This document shows, in pieces, positions 45,835 through 54,071 of a stretch of DNA of 64,000 nucleotides; position 1 is the stretch's first letter, and the number at the start of each line of letters is the position of its first letter. The position numbers and the translations under genes were made by a program. The DNA lies in contig NZ_CP051206.1 in NCBI RefSeq assembly GCF_012516395.1, forward strand, positions 4,010,001 through 4,074,000, read 5' to 3'. The notes beneath the pieces are model-generated. The model saw only the letters and a program-made list of their open reading frames with translations. It was not told the origin of the DNA and ran no database searches. The stretch comes from Dolichospermum flos-aquae CCAP 1403/13F. Lineage in GTDB: Bacteria > Cyanobacteriota > Cyanobacteriia > Cyanobacteriales > Nostocaceae.

Positions 45835-47811
45835 ATGCAAGCATCAGAAACTAAGCTGCAAGAGATTATTGAAGGTAATAAACAGTATGTTGTTCCCTTG
45901 TTTCAGAGAGCCTACAGTTGGAAAAAATCTCAGTGGGAATCTCTATGGAATGATATTTTAGAACTATATCATAGCGATAATCGTCGTCCTCATTTTATGG
46001 GTTCTATTGTCACTATGCCAACTTCTGCTATACCTGAAGGTGTAAGTAAATATTTATTAATTGATGGACAACAACGTTTAACTACTATTTTTATCCTGCT
46101 TTGTGCTTTGCGAGATAAAGCTAAAAATATTCATGATGAGTTAGCCGCAGAAATTCATAATACTATTATTGTTAATCCATATAAAAAAGGTTTAGACCAT
46201 TATAAACTTCAACCTACCCAGGTAGATAGACAGTCTTTTCATAGTTTAATTAATGGTCAAGATTATGTAAATAATTCTGGTATTACTGAATGTTACTTAT
46301 TTTTTGAAAAAAAGATTAGACAAAGTAACTTAGATTTTTCTGATCTCAAGAAAGTAATCTGTAGTTATTTATCTATTGTGAGCGTTGTTTTAAGTACAGA
46401 AGATAATCCTTATTTAGTCTTTGAAAGTCTCAATGCTAAAGGTGAACCTTTAACACAAGCAGATTTAATTCGTAATTATTTTTTCTTGAGAATTAATACG
46501 GAAAATCAAGACGGTGCTTATAATAAATATTGGCTACCAATGCAACAAACTTTAGATATTAATTTAACGGAATTTATCAGACATTATTTAACCAGAGATG
46601 GCGTAGAAATTAAGAAAGATGAAGTTTATTTTCAGATTAAAGAAAGAATGATCAAAAGAGATGCTATTGATTATTTAAAAGATTTATATGAATTTTCGGA
46701 ATATTATACAAAACTTTTAGATCCACTAAAAGAGAATAATTTAAAAATTCGTCGTTGTTTGGAAAGAATCAACCGTTTAGAAGTAGCTACTGTTTATCCT
46801 TTTTTACTTAATTGTTATCATGATTATGAAAAAAATAAACTTTCAGAAGCAGATTTTATTGCTGTTTTGCAGATTTTAGAAAATTTCATTATTCGCCGAT
46901 TTATTTGTAACGTCCAAACCAGGGGATTAAATAGGATATTTTCTGTACTGTATTCTCAAGTTAGCAAAGCAAGTAATTTAGCTCATGCTGATTTTGTGGA
47001 AAGATTAAAACTAGATTTACAAAATCGAGATTATCCCAAAGATACAGAATTTAAAGATAGATTATTGGATGTTAAACTATATGGTACTGGACGTACTTGT
47101 AAAGGTAAATTAATTTTAGAATCTATAGAAGAATCCTTCTATCATAAAGAACAAGTATCTTTTACTAATCTAACTATTGAACATATTATGCCACAAACTA
47201 TAACTAAATGGTGGCAAGAACATTTAGGAGAAGAGGGCGACATAACTCATGATTTATTACTGCACTCGTTGGGTAATATAACTATTACAGCTTACAATGG
47301 TGAATTATATAATGCTGAATTTATCCAGAAAAAAGAAATACTGATTAATAGTCATTTAGAAATCAATAAATACTTTGAAAATCAAGAAACTTGGAAAAGA
47401 GAAGATATAGAAAAAAGGAGTTTATATTTAGCAGAAAAAGTTTTACAAATTTGGCCTTACTTTGGTAATGAAAATCTTATGAATCCTGCGAAAACTAAGG
47501 TAAGGGGTACAACTCCCAAACAACTAAAAATTTTTAGTAAGGAATATCCTGTCAAAAGTTGGCGGGATGTTTTAGAAAAAACTTTAAATGTGATCGCTGA
47601 TTTAGATCCTGATAAATTTAAGGATGTTATGGAACAATTTCCCCGTTTCATTAGTAGAGATGAAAAAGATTTTCGGGATACAAGAAAATTAGATAATGGA
47701 GTGTTTGTTAATGTCAACTTATCAGCTAGGGATATTAATGCTTTTTGTATTAAAGCTATCGAAACGGCAGAACTTTCTATAGAAGATTGGCAAGTAGAAA
47801 CCACAAGTTAA
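45835..47811 (+). CDS. GmrSD-type (DUF262-DUF1524) restriction protein
   Basis: The 658-residue protein has an N-terminal DUF262 (GmrS-like) domain with FQRAYSW at 23-29 and the nucleotide-binding DGQQR at 77-81, a helical middle, and a DUF1524 (GmrD-like) HNH nuclease with TIEHIMPQ (histidine near 450) followed by LLHSLGNITITAYNGELYNA. GmrSD enzymes are type IV systems that cut modified DNA, including glucosylated hydroxymethylcytosine; related DUF262 proteins have other defence targets. An extra C-terminal domain of about 110 residues (from VKSWRDVLEKTLNVI) is not part of the minimal enzyme. A possible -10 TATACT lies near 45792. Confidence 0.85.
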   Translation: MQASETKLQEIIEGNKQYVVPLFQRAYSWKKSQWESLWNDILELYHSDNRRPHFMGSIVTMPTSAIPEGVSKYLLIDGQQRLTTIFILLCALRDKAKNIHDELAAEIHNTIIVNPYKKGLDHYKLQPTQVDRQSFHSLINGQDYVNNSGITECYLFFEKKIRQSNLDFSDLKKVICSYLSIVSVVLSTEDNPYLVFESLNAKGEPLTQADLIRNYFFLRINTENQDGAYNKYWLPMQQTLDINLTEFIRHYLTRDGVEIKKDEVYFQIKERMIKRDAIDYLKDLYEFSEYYTKLLDPLKENNLKIRRCLERINRLEVATVYPFLLNCYHDYEKNKLSEADFIAVLQILENFIIRRFICNVQTRGLNRIFSVLYSQVSKASNLAHADFVERLKLDLQNRDYPKDTEFKDRLLDVKLYGTGRTCKGKLILESIEESFYHKEQVSFTNLTIEHIMPQTITKWWQEHLGEEGDITHDLLLHSLGNITITAYNGELYNAEFIQKKEILINSHLEINKYFENQETWKREDIEKRSLYLAEKVLQIWPYFGNENLMNPAKTKVRGTTPKQLKIFSKEYPVKSWRDVLEKTLNVIADLDPDKFKDVMEQFPRFISRDEKDFRDTRKLDNGVFVNVNLSARDINAFCIKAIETAELSIEDWQVETTS

Positions 47812-47864
47812 TTTATGTTAGGTATCATTTTCCAAAACCCTTATTTTCCTATAGGTTTGATATT

Positions 47865-48161
47865 ATGAACTTAAAACCCATTAGAACAGAATCAGATTAT
47901 CAACAGGCATTAAAAGAAATCGAACAAATTTTTGATGCTGAACCTAATACACCAGAATATGAGAAATTAGATATTTTAACGACTTTAGTAGAAGTCTATG
48001 AACAACAAAATTATCCTATTGATCCTCCATCTCCTATTGCAGCTATATTATATTATTTAGAAAGTCGTAATCAAGGAGTTTCTACTTTTATTGAAAATTT
48101 AAAACATCATGGGGTTAGTGAAGAAATAATTAATATAGCTTTAAATGAAATGACTCACTGA
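47865..48161 (+). CDS. HigA-like antitoxin N-terminal domain, HTH missing
   Basis: Starting at MNLKPIRTESDYQQALKEIE, the 98-residue protein matches the N-terminal part of COG5499/HigA antitoxins (EYEKLDILTTLVEVYEQQNYPI followed by PIAAILYYLESRNQG). The expected DNA-binding HTH should follow but the sequence instead ends VSEEIINIALNEMTH. It may be a truncated or rearranged antitoxin. It follows the restriction gene by 53 bp on the same strand. No HigB toxin is adjacent. Confidence 0.65.
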   Translation: MNLKPIRTESDYQQALKEIEQIFDAEPNTPEYEKLDILTTLVEVYEQQNYPIDPPSPIAAILYYLESRNQGVSTFIENLKHHGVSEEIINIALNEMTH

Positions 48162-48212
48162 TTATTGATTATCATGTCATCAAATAATTGCAGTCAGAGG
48201 TAAATTAAATCT

Positions 48213-48287
48213 ATGACCATAACTTATCAAATAGACTTCAATATCTGGCTTGAAGAAACAGCCAAATTATTACTAGAAAATTGCTAG
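48213..48287 (+). pseudogene. N-terminal fragment of a DUF29-like protein
   Basis: MTITYQIDFNIWLEETAKLL resembles the start of DUF29 proteins. A TAG follows codon 24, after which the frame continues TEIDKEHYQI, also DUF29-like, before another stop. It is most likely a decayed gene. Confidence 0.4.
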
Positions 48288-48351
48288 ACAGAAATAGATA
48301 AAGAACATTATCAAATCTTCCCAATATTTGGACATCGTTAAACCTGCATTT

Positions 48352-48417
48352 AGATCCCCGACTTCTTTGATAAATTATCATTATTTACAAAAGATTAAAT
48401 TAAGAAGTCGGGGATCT
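48352..48417. repeat. GATCCCCGACTTCTT palindrome, long-loop form
   Basis: AGATCCCCGACTTCTT and AAGAAGTCGGGGATCT are separated by a 34-bp loop that includes ATAAATTATCA, as in the 29670 copy. It lies between the decayed DUF29 region and the 3' end of the convergent transporter operon. Confidence 0.75.
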
Positions 48418-48436
48418 TTAGCCTGATTGAATCACC

Positions 48437-49177
48437 CTAGAGAATTTGTGATAAAAATTTCCTGGTTCTCTCTTCTTTGGGATTAGTAAAAAAGGTGTCG
48501 GGGGTAGAGGATTCAACTAATAAACCGCTGTCCATTAGCACTACTCTATCAGCAACTTCTCGCGCAAATCCGACTTCATGGGTAACAACTACCATTGTCA
48601 TTCCGTCATTAGCAAGATTTCGCATTACGTCCAAAACTTCTCTTACCATTTCTGGATCTAATGCTGATGTCGGTTCATCAAATAACATGATTTTCGGTTG
48701 CATTGCTAATGCACGCGCTATGGCTACTCGTTGTTGTTGTCCACCAGATAATTGTCCTGGATATTTTTGTGCTTGTGCTAAAATTCCCACTCTTTCTAAT
48801 AATTGCATTGCTAATTCTTCGGCTTTAACTTTGGATATTTTGCGGACATATATTGGTGCTAAGGTGATATTTTCTAAAACTGTTAAATGGGGAAATAAGT
48901 TAAATTGCTGAAATACCATTCCCACTTCTCGACGAATTGTTTCAATATTTCTTAAATCATGACTGAGGGTAATCCCGTCAATGGTAATAATTCCTTGTTG
49001 ATATTCTTCTAAGGCGTTGAATGTTCTAATAAAGGTTGATTTTCCTGAACCGGATGGTCCCATTAAAACAACCACTTCTCCCCGTTCTACGGTTAAACTT
49101 ACACCTTGGAGGGCATGGAATTTACCATACCATTTGTGAACATCTTTAGCAATAATTATCGGTTTTGATTCTGTCAT
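48437..49177 (-). CDS. bgtA: Amino acid ABC transporter ATP-binding protein (BgtA/GlnQ type)
   Basis: The 246-residue polar amino acid ATPase shows Walker [15 protein letters not shown] near 35, Q-loop [17 protein letters not shown] near 88, signature [17 protein letters not shown] near 143, Walker [15 protein letters not shown] near 163 and switch histidine [10 protein letters not shown] near 202. It is the last gene of a binding protein-permease-permease-ATPase operon. In Anabaena the equivalent N-II system is NatF-NatG-NatH with BgtA; the symbol is assigned by that gene order, not by sequence search. Confidence 0.85.
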   Translation of the reverse strand: MTESKPIIIAKDVHKWYGKFHALQGVSLTVERGEVVVLMGPSGSGKSTFIRTFNALEEYQQGIITIDGITLSHDLRNIETIRREVGMVFQQFNLFPHLTVLENITLAPIYVRKISKVKAEELAMQLLERVGILAQAQKYPGQLSGGQQQRVAIARALAMQPKIMLFDEPTSALDPEMVREVLDVMRNLANDGMTMVVVTHEVGFAREVADRVVLMDSGLLVESSTPDTFFTNPKEERTRKFLSQIL

Positions 49178-49222
49178 ATATTCCTTTTGTGTAGTTTAAG
49201 ATTTAAATAGATATTTAGGAAT

Positions 49223-49248
49223 GTTGGGTTTCCTTGCGTCAACCCAAC
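49223..49248. repeat. GTTGGGTT/AACCCAAC inverted repeat
   Basis: GTTGGGTT, a 10-base loop and AACCCAAC form a hairpin between natH and bgtA, directly past the natH stop. A sister copy is at 56238-56265 and a degenerate one at about 59668-59757. Confidence 0.65.
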
Positions 49249-50400
49249 CTACGATGTTAATTGTTTTTCTAAGTTTTTAGCAGCTAAGGACATTGAATAA
49301 CAAAATACCCAATAAATCAAACCGATAAATAAATATACTTCTGCATATCTTCCTAAAAATTGCGGTTGTGCTAAGATAGAACGTGCCATTCCTGTTAATT
49401 CTACTAATCCCACTAATGATAAAAGGGAAGTATCTTTAAATAAGCCAATAAATTGACCAACAATTGCGGGAATAACTGCGCGTAAGGCTTGGGGTAATAT
49501 GACTAATATGAGTAATAAAGGTGTATTTAATCCTAGTGCTTTTCCTGCTTCTATTTGTCCTCTGGGAATTGCTTGTAGTCCTCCGCGCACATTTTCAGCC
49601 ATGTATGCTGCACTAAATAATATTAGTCCCACAATACCTCTGAGTAAACGATCTAAACGTAAATCTGCTGGTAAGAATAAGGGTAACATAACTTGAGCTA
49701 AAAATAGAATCCCAATTAAGGGTAATCCTCTAACAATTTCAATATAAAGAATAGAAAACCACCGCACTACAGGTAAATTGCTGGTTCTTCCTAATGCGAG
49801 TAAAACTCCTATGGGAAAGGAAAGTAAAATACTAATTATTGCCATTAATAGGGTAAGTAATAACCCATTCCATAAGTTTGTAGATACAGGTTGTAATCCT
49901 AAACCACCACCAATTAACCAAATAATTATGAAAGAAGATGATAACCAGATTAGAGAAAGCCAAGGTGTGATGATTTTAGTAAAATTTTGACCAATTATCA
50001 AACCTGCAAATATTAAACCTGTAATTAATAATAACCATAAACGGCTTGTTAATGGTATGGGGAAAATAAACAGTGAAATCCCCATAATCACAACAGCAAT
50101 CAAAGAATTGCGGTTTGTGAATATTGCTTTTTTGGTAAATGCACTCGCTGTAATTGCAGTTAAAGTTGTAGATATTCCCAAAACAACCCAAATCCGCCAA
50201 TATAAACTTTGGGGAAATCTTCCTACTAAAAATAAGTGTAAATTAACTTGGATTACTTGCCATTGTGCTTTAGTAATTAACCAAATTGCAAATCCTTGAA
50301 CTAACCAAAATAGAAAGATAAAACAAACAACAGTTAGTAAACTATTGTACCAATTATTAAAGAGATTTTTTCTTAACCAAGTCAGGGGGTAATTATTCAT
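49249..50400 (-). CDS. natH: Amino acid ABC transporter permease (NatH type)
   Basis: I start at MNNYPLTWLRKNLFNNWYNS; the longer frame overlaps the preceding small gene and lacks family character. The roughly 383-residue protein has about nine hydrophobic segments. The C-terminal half is the HisM-type permease domain with the cytoplasmic EAA-like loop RGQIEAGKALGLNTPLLLILVILPQALR near 300. The N-terminal half has extra helices, as in BztC/NatH proteins of neutral and acidic amino acid transporters. Its start overlaps the stop of the 88-residue gene by 8 bp. Confidence 0.85.
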   Translation of the reverse strand: MNNYPLTWLRKNLFNNWYNSLLTVVCFIFLFWLVQGFAIWLITKAQWQVIQVNLHLFLVGRFPQSLYWRIWVVLGISTTLTAITASAFTKKAIFTNRNSLIAVVIMGISLFIFPIPLTSRLWLLLITGLIFAGLIIGQNFTKIITPWLSLIWLSSSFIIIWLIGGGLGLQPVSTNLWNGLLLTLLMAIISILLSFPIGVLLALGRTSNLPVVRWFSILYIEIVRGLPLIGILFLAQVMLPLFLPADLRLDRLLRGIVGLILFSAAYMAENVRGGLQAIPRGQIEAGKALGLNTPLLLILVILPQALRAVIPAIVGQFIGLFKDTSLLSLVGLVELTGMARSILAQPQFLGRYAEVYLFIGLIYWVFCYSMSLAAKNLEKQLTS

Positions 50401-50659
50401 GAGTTCTTGTTTGATGTCTTGCTTGAATTCTGTCAGCGATTGCTTTTTTGCGTACATCTCTATCTGACAAATCTCCTGATCCTTCTAGTAAAAATTTGGG
50501 ATAACCACCCATTCGTTCTAAAACTGTTTTAGCTGAAATTGGATAATTGTTAACAGGTGTTTCCAATGATGAGATAAATTGTAATACAAGTGGGATTTGT
50601 TGATCACTAAGATTAGCGATCGCTTGTAAGAGTTCCTGGTGTGGGTTGGTGGAGTACAT
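50393..50659 (-). CDS. Small hypothetical protein inside the transporter operon
   Basis: The 88-residue protein has an N-terminal helical part (LLQAIANLSDQQIPLVLQFI) and a basic C-terminal part (GSGDLSDRDVRKKAIADRIQ). It is reminiscent of small cyanobacterial antitoxin-like proteins, but I cannot name a family. It sits between the two permease genes and overlaps natH by 8 bp, so it is probably translated with the transporter. No toxin gene accompanies it. Confidence 0.6.
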   Translation of the reverse strand: MYSTNPHQELLQAIANLSDQQIPLVLQFISSLETPVNNYPISAKTVLERMGGYPKFLLEGSGDLSDRDVRKKAIADRIQARHQTRTHE

Positions 50660-50720
50660 GGTGATTGATTTATGTTGTGATGATTACAATTTTAGCAAAT
50701 AGGACTCATAATTTAACTAT

Positions 50721-51647
50721 TTATCTTTCCTTAATCTGTACAGAACGATTAAATAAATTCATGGTGAAAGAAATTATCAAACACAAAGTCAGATAGGTAA
50801 TCATAATTAACAGCATGACTTCTACCGCTTTCCCAGTTTGGTTAAAAGTGGTAGAAGCAACAAAATAAATATCAGGATAACCGATAGCGATCGCTAAACT
50901 GGAATTTTTTGTTAAATTGAGATATTGACTGGTTAATGGGGGAATAATCACCCGCAAAGCTTGGGGAAAAATCACCAACCGCATTGCTAAACCTGGTTTT
51001 AACCCCAGAGATTTGGCTGCTTCTAGTTGTCCTGTCGGGACTGATTGAATTCCCCCGCGCACAATTTCCGCAATAAATGCACCTGTGTAAAAAGTTAACC
51101 CCAATAATAAACTAGAAAATTCTGGAGACAAGGTAAACCAGGGAAATTGAATTCCATTTTGGCTAAAATTAGCAAACCCCAAAAAGGAAACTTTATTTTC
51201 GGCTTTAGGAAAACTCAAGAAAACTGCAAAATACCAAAATAGCAATTGCAATAATAATGGAGTATTCCGAAAAACTTCTACATAAACCAGACTAATTTTC
51301 CTCACTAACCAATTATCTGATAATCGCGCAATTCCCGCAGTAATTCCCACAATTGTGGTGAGACAAATTCCCATTATTGCTATTCTTAAAGAATTAACTA
51401 ATCCTACTAATAAAGCATAATTATAGGCATCCGTTGGTTGATAATTAATGAGAGTTTCACCAATATCAAAAGATGCTTGTTGCTTGAGAAAATTAAATCC
51501 AAATTGAATTCCTAATTGCTGTAAATTTCGTCTGACATTCCCCCACAAGATAATAACTATAACTACTGCTAAAAATACAAAAATTAGCTGGATAGCATTT
51601 TGCCAAAAGCGATAATCACGCCACAAAGGAGGTTTTGAATTGGCCAT
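50721..51647 (-). CDS. natG: Amino acid ABC transporter permease (NatG type)
   Basis: The 308-residue permease has about six to seven membrane helices. The C-terminal HisM-type domain contains GAFIAEIVRGGIQSVPTGQ near 190-208 and the loop EAAKSLGLKPGLAMRLVIFPQALR near 211-234. The N-terminal cytoplasmic and first helix region matches BztB/AapQ-like permeases, which carry an extra N-terminal segment. It pairs with NatH to form the membrane channel. The 74-bp element sits between it and natF. Confidence 0.87.
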   Translation of the reverse strand: MANSKPPLWRDYRFWQNAIQLIFVFLAVVIVIILWGNVRRNLQQLGIQFGFNFLKQQASFDIGETLINYQPTDAYNYALLVGLVNSLRIAIMGICLTTIVGITAGIARLSDNWLVRKISLVYVEVFRNTPLLLQLLFWYFAVFLSFPKAENKVSFLGFANFSQNGIQFPWFTLSPEFSSLLLGLTFYTGAFIAEIVRGGIQSVPTGQLEAAKSLGLKPGLAMRLVIFPQALRVIIPPLTSQYLNLTKNSSLAIAIGYPDIYFVASTTFNQTGKAVEVMLLIMITYLTLCLIISFTMNLFNRSVQIKER

Positions 51648-51668
51648 TGGTCAGTTGTTAGTTGTTAG

Positions 51669-51742
51669 TAGGGGCGAAGCATTTGGAAGATAAATTGTCG
51701 GTCATTGCCAAAAATAGTTCTCCAAATGCTTCGCCCGTACAG
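51669..51742 (+). repeat. 74-bp inverted-repeat element, single copy
   Basis: The copy differs from the others at a single core position (AATTGTCGG instead of AATTATCGG). Flanking TTAGTTG heptamers are on both sides. It lies 21 bp upstream of the natG start and 38 bp past natF, inside the operon. Confidence 0.9.
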
Positions 51743-51780
51743 TTGTTAGTTGTTAATAATAATAAAGTTCTTTTGCTTCT

Positions 51781-52878
51781 TTAGCGGAAAGGTGGAGAAT
51801 AGAGTAATCCTCCTTTTGAGGAAATTTGATTTTGTCCGCGCGGGAGATTTAGTTTTGTTTTTGCTCCCAAATTGCGATCATAAATCTCGCCATAATTACC
51901 AACGTGCTTGATAATTTTGGCAGCAAAATCCTTTGTTAAACCAATTCCTTCGCCCAGGTTTCCTTCTGTTCCTAAAAAACGTTTAATATCGGGATCTTTA
52001 CTATTAGCAAACTCGGCTAAATTTTGAGAATTAATTCCCAATTCTTCTGCTTTCACCAAAGCATAAACAGTCCATTTGACTATATCACTCCACTTACTGT
52101 CACCCTTAGCAACTGCTGGCGCTAGAGGTTCAGAAGAAAGAACATCATCTAAAATGATATTATCTTCTGGCTTAGGTAAGGTTGTCCGTCGAGAAACCAG
52201 TGCAGAACGGTCTGTGGTGACAGCATCACAACGTCCTTCTGCATAAGTGGCAAAGGTGATATTCACATCTTCAAAAACAACGGGTTTATAAGTAATTCCC
52301 CGTTTCCGCATTTGGTCTGCTAAATTTTGTTCAGTAGTAGTTCCAGTTTGCACACAAATGGCTTTGTCTTTCAGGTCTTTGATAGATTTAATATTGCTAT
52401 TTTTACGCACCATGACGGCTTGACCATCATAAAATACCACAGGTGCGAAATCTAAACCTTGGGAAGTTGCACGGCTAAAAGTCCAGCTAGTATTGCGACT
52501 GAGAATATCTACCTCTCCAGTTTGCAAAGCTGTAAATCGCTCCTTAGTGTTGAGATTGCGATATTCTACCGCGTCTGGATTGTCAAATACTGCTGCGGCA
52601 ACAGCCCGACAAATATCAACGTCAATGCCGCTATATTTGCCGTCAGTGCCGACAAAACTAAATCCTGGTAGTTCACCACTAACGCCACAAACAAGCTGTC
52701 CACGGCTTTTAATGCGATTCCAGAGAACGCGAGTAACTTGTCCTTGGGGGGTGCTAACGGGATTTTGTGTATTATTTTGTGGTTGATCATTACAGCCACT
52801 CAGAATTATGATTAAAGGGGCGATCGCTAAAGGCATCCCTATCCCCTGTAAAATGACAGATAATTTACTAAATTTCAT
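51781..52878 (-). CDS. natF: Amino acid ABC transporter substrate-binding lipoprotein (NatF type)
   Basis: The 365-residue protein has a lipoprotein signal: hydrophobic stretch IAPLIIILSGC with cysteine near residue 29. The mature part is a type 3 solute-binding protein with LVCGVSGELPGFSFVGTDGKYSGIDVDICRA near 62-92, FTALQTGEVDILSRN near 115-129 and CVQTGTTTEQNLADQMRKRG near 170-190, as in AapJ/BztA proteins for acidic and neutral amino acids. It is the first gene of the operon, so upstream bases 52879-53034 hold the promoter; I found no NtcA consensus there. Confidence 0.88.
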   Translation of the reverse strand: MKFSKLSVILQGIGMPLAIAPLIIILSGCNDQPQNNTQNPVSTPQGQVTRVLWNRIKSRGQLVCGVSGELPGFSFVGTDGKYSGIDVDICRAVAAAVFDNPDAVEYRNLNTKERFTALQTGEVDILSRNTSWTFSRATSQGLDFAPVVFYDGQAVMVRKNSNIKSIKDLKDKAICVQTGTTTEQNLADQMRKRGITYKPVVFEDVNITFATYAEGRCDAVTTDRSALVSRRTTLPKPEDNIILDDVLSSEPLAPAVAKGDSKWSDIVKWTVYALVKAEELGINSQNLAEFANSKDPDIKRFLGTEGNLGEGIGLTKDFAAKIIKHVGNYGEIYDRNLGAKTKLNLPRGQNQISSKGGLLYSPPFR

Positions 52879-53034
52879 AATTGTTTTTTCTCAAGAATCT
52901 TCTTTATAATTGAAACATTTATTGATACTCGTGGCAAATATATCCTCTTAGGAGTATGACTAACGGCACTCCAGCTATTAAACTGGATTTCTGTAGATGA
53001 GATTTAATTACAAGAAAACCTCTTAATTAAGAAT

Positions 53035-53355
53035 ATGCTAAATTTTCTCAACTCTCTTCTCGGTCGCCATCCAGAGCAAATCAAAGCCAATGTAGAAATT
53101 TACACTTGGCAAACTTGCCCCTACTGCATCCGCGCTAAAATGCTACTATGGTGGAAAGGTGTTAATTTCACCGAGTACAAAATTGATGGCGACGAAACAG
53201 CCAGATCAAATATGGCAGAACGCGCCGACGGCCGCCGTAGCGTCCCCCAAATTTTTATTAATAATCAACATATTGGCGGTTGTGATGACCTGTATCAATT
53301 AGATGCAAAAGCTCAACTTGACCCTCTGTTATTTGAGGTTGCGGGTAATGGGTAA
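53035..53355 (+). CDS. grxC: Glutaredoxin 3
   Basis: The 106-residue protein is a dithiol glutaredoxin with C28-P-Y-C31, YKIDGD near 52, the conserved SVPQIFINNQHIGGCDDLYQLD near 75-96 for glutathione binding, and no signal peptide. It uses glutathione to reduce disulfides and mixed disulfides. The N-terminal 20 residues are an extension compared with the approximately 85-residue E. coli enzyme. The stop lies inside the first repeat of a heptamer block. Confidence 0.93.
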   Translation: MLNFLNSLLGRHPEQIKANVEIYTWQTCPYCIRAKMLLWWKGVNFTEYKIDGDETARSNMAERADGRRSVPQIFINNQHIGGCDDLYQLDAKAQLDPLLFEVAGNG

Positions 53356-53474
53356 TGGGTAATTGGTAATTGGTAATTGGTAATTTCCTTCTTCCTCCTT
53401 CCTCCTTCCTCCTTCCTCCTTTCTTCCTTCTACTGAACTCCTGACTCGGTGACTCCTGAACTCCTGACTCCTTC
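53343..53474. repeat. Composite heptamer repeat block
   Basis: Successive 7-bp units GGTAATG, GGTAATT, CTTCCTC and CTCCTGA-type follow each other between grxC and tadA. The period stays seven while the unit changes. Confidence 0.8.
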
Positions 53475-53479
53475 CCCCA

Positions 53480-53959
53480 ATGCTTGAACACCCAGAATAT
53501 TTACAACATCGAAAATGGATGAATCACGCCCTGGAATTGGCACGGGTGGCGGGTGATGCTGGTGAAGTTCCTGTGGGGGCTGTGATTGTTGACACAGATA
53601 ATCAATTGGTTGCTGTGGGTGAAAATCGCAAAGAGCGAGATCAAGATCCGACTGCACACGCAGAAATTATCGCGATTCGGGCTGCTAGTCAAATTTTACA
53701 AAGTTGGCGCTTGCATCAATGCACTTTATATGTCACTCTAGAACCCTGTCCGATGTGTGCCGGTGCGATAGTTCATGCCCGATTGGGAAAATTGATCTAT
53801 GGCGTGGACGATACCAAAACTGGCGCAATTCGTACTGTTATTAACATCCCTGATCATCCAGCCTCTAATCACCGTCTGAAAGTGCTAGGAGGTATTCTAG
53901 AATCAGACTGTCGAGAACAATTACAAAATTGGTTTGCTACCCAACGTCAACAAAAATAA
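53480..53959 (+). CDS. tadA: tRNA-specific adenosine deaminase
   Basis: TadA converts adenosine 34 to inosine in tRNA-Arg(ACG), allowing wobble decoding. The 159-residue zinc deaminase has H60-A-E62 (zinc ligand and proton shuttle) and PCPMC with C90 and C93, plus DDTKTGAIRTVINI and HRLKVLGGILESDC, matching TadA. The length is normal. The heptamer block directly abuts its start codon. Confidence 0.93.
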   Translation: MLEHPEYLQHRKWMNHALELARVAGDAGEVPVGAVIVDTDNQLVAVGENRKERDQDPTAHAEIIAIRAASQILQSWRLHQCTLYVTLEPCPMCAGAIVHARLGKLIYGVDDTKTGAIRTVINIPDHPASNHRLKVLGGILESDCREQLQNWFATQRQQK

Positions 53960-54071
53960 CAGACACAGATAAAACTGTCCAAATGGGAAAACACAAGTTA
54001 CCCAAGAAAATCTACGGTGGACATAATCAAGTGTGTGTCATCTTTTATTCGCCAAAAAATCAGCCACCGTT

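Noticed and set aside
47457-47804. 115-codon minus-strand ORF over the end of the GmrSD-type gene
   Set aside because: It is antisense to a clear coding domain and shows no protein-like motifs.
48213-48345. Treating the DUF29-like frame as a functional gene with stop readthrough
   Set aside because: After the TAG the frame lasts only about 20 codons before another stop, far short of a DUF29 domain.
52879-53034. NtcA-binding site upstream of natF
   Set aside because: I looked for GTA-N8-TAC in this gap and in 17429-18165 and found no match good enough to report.
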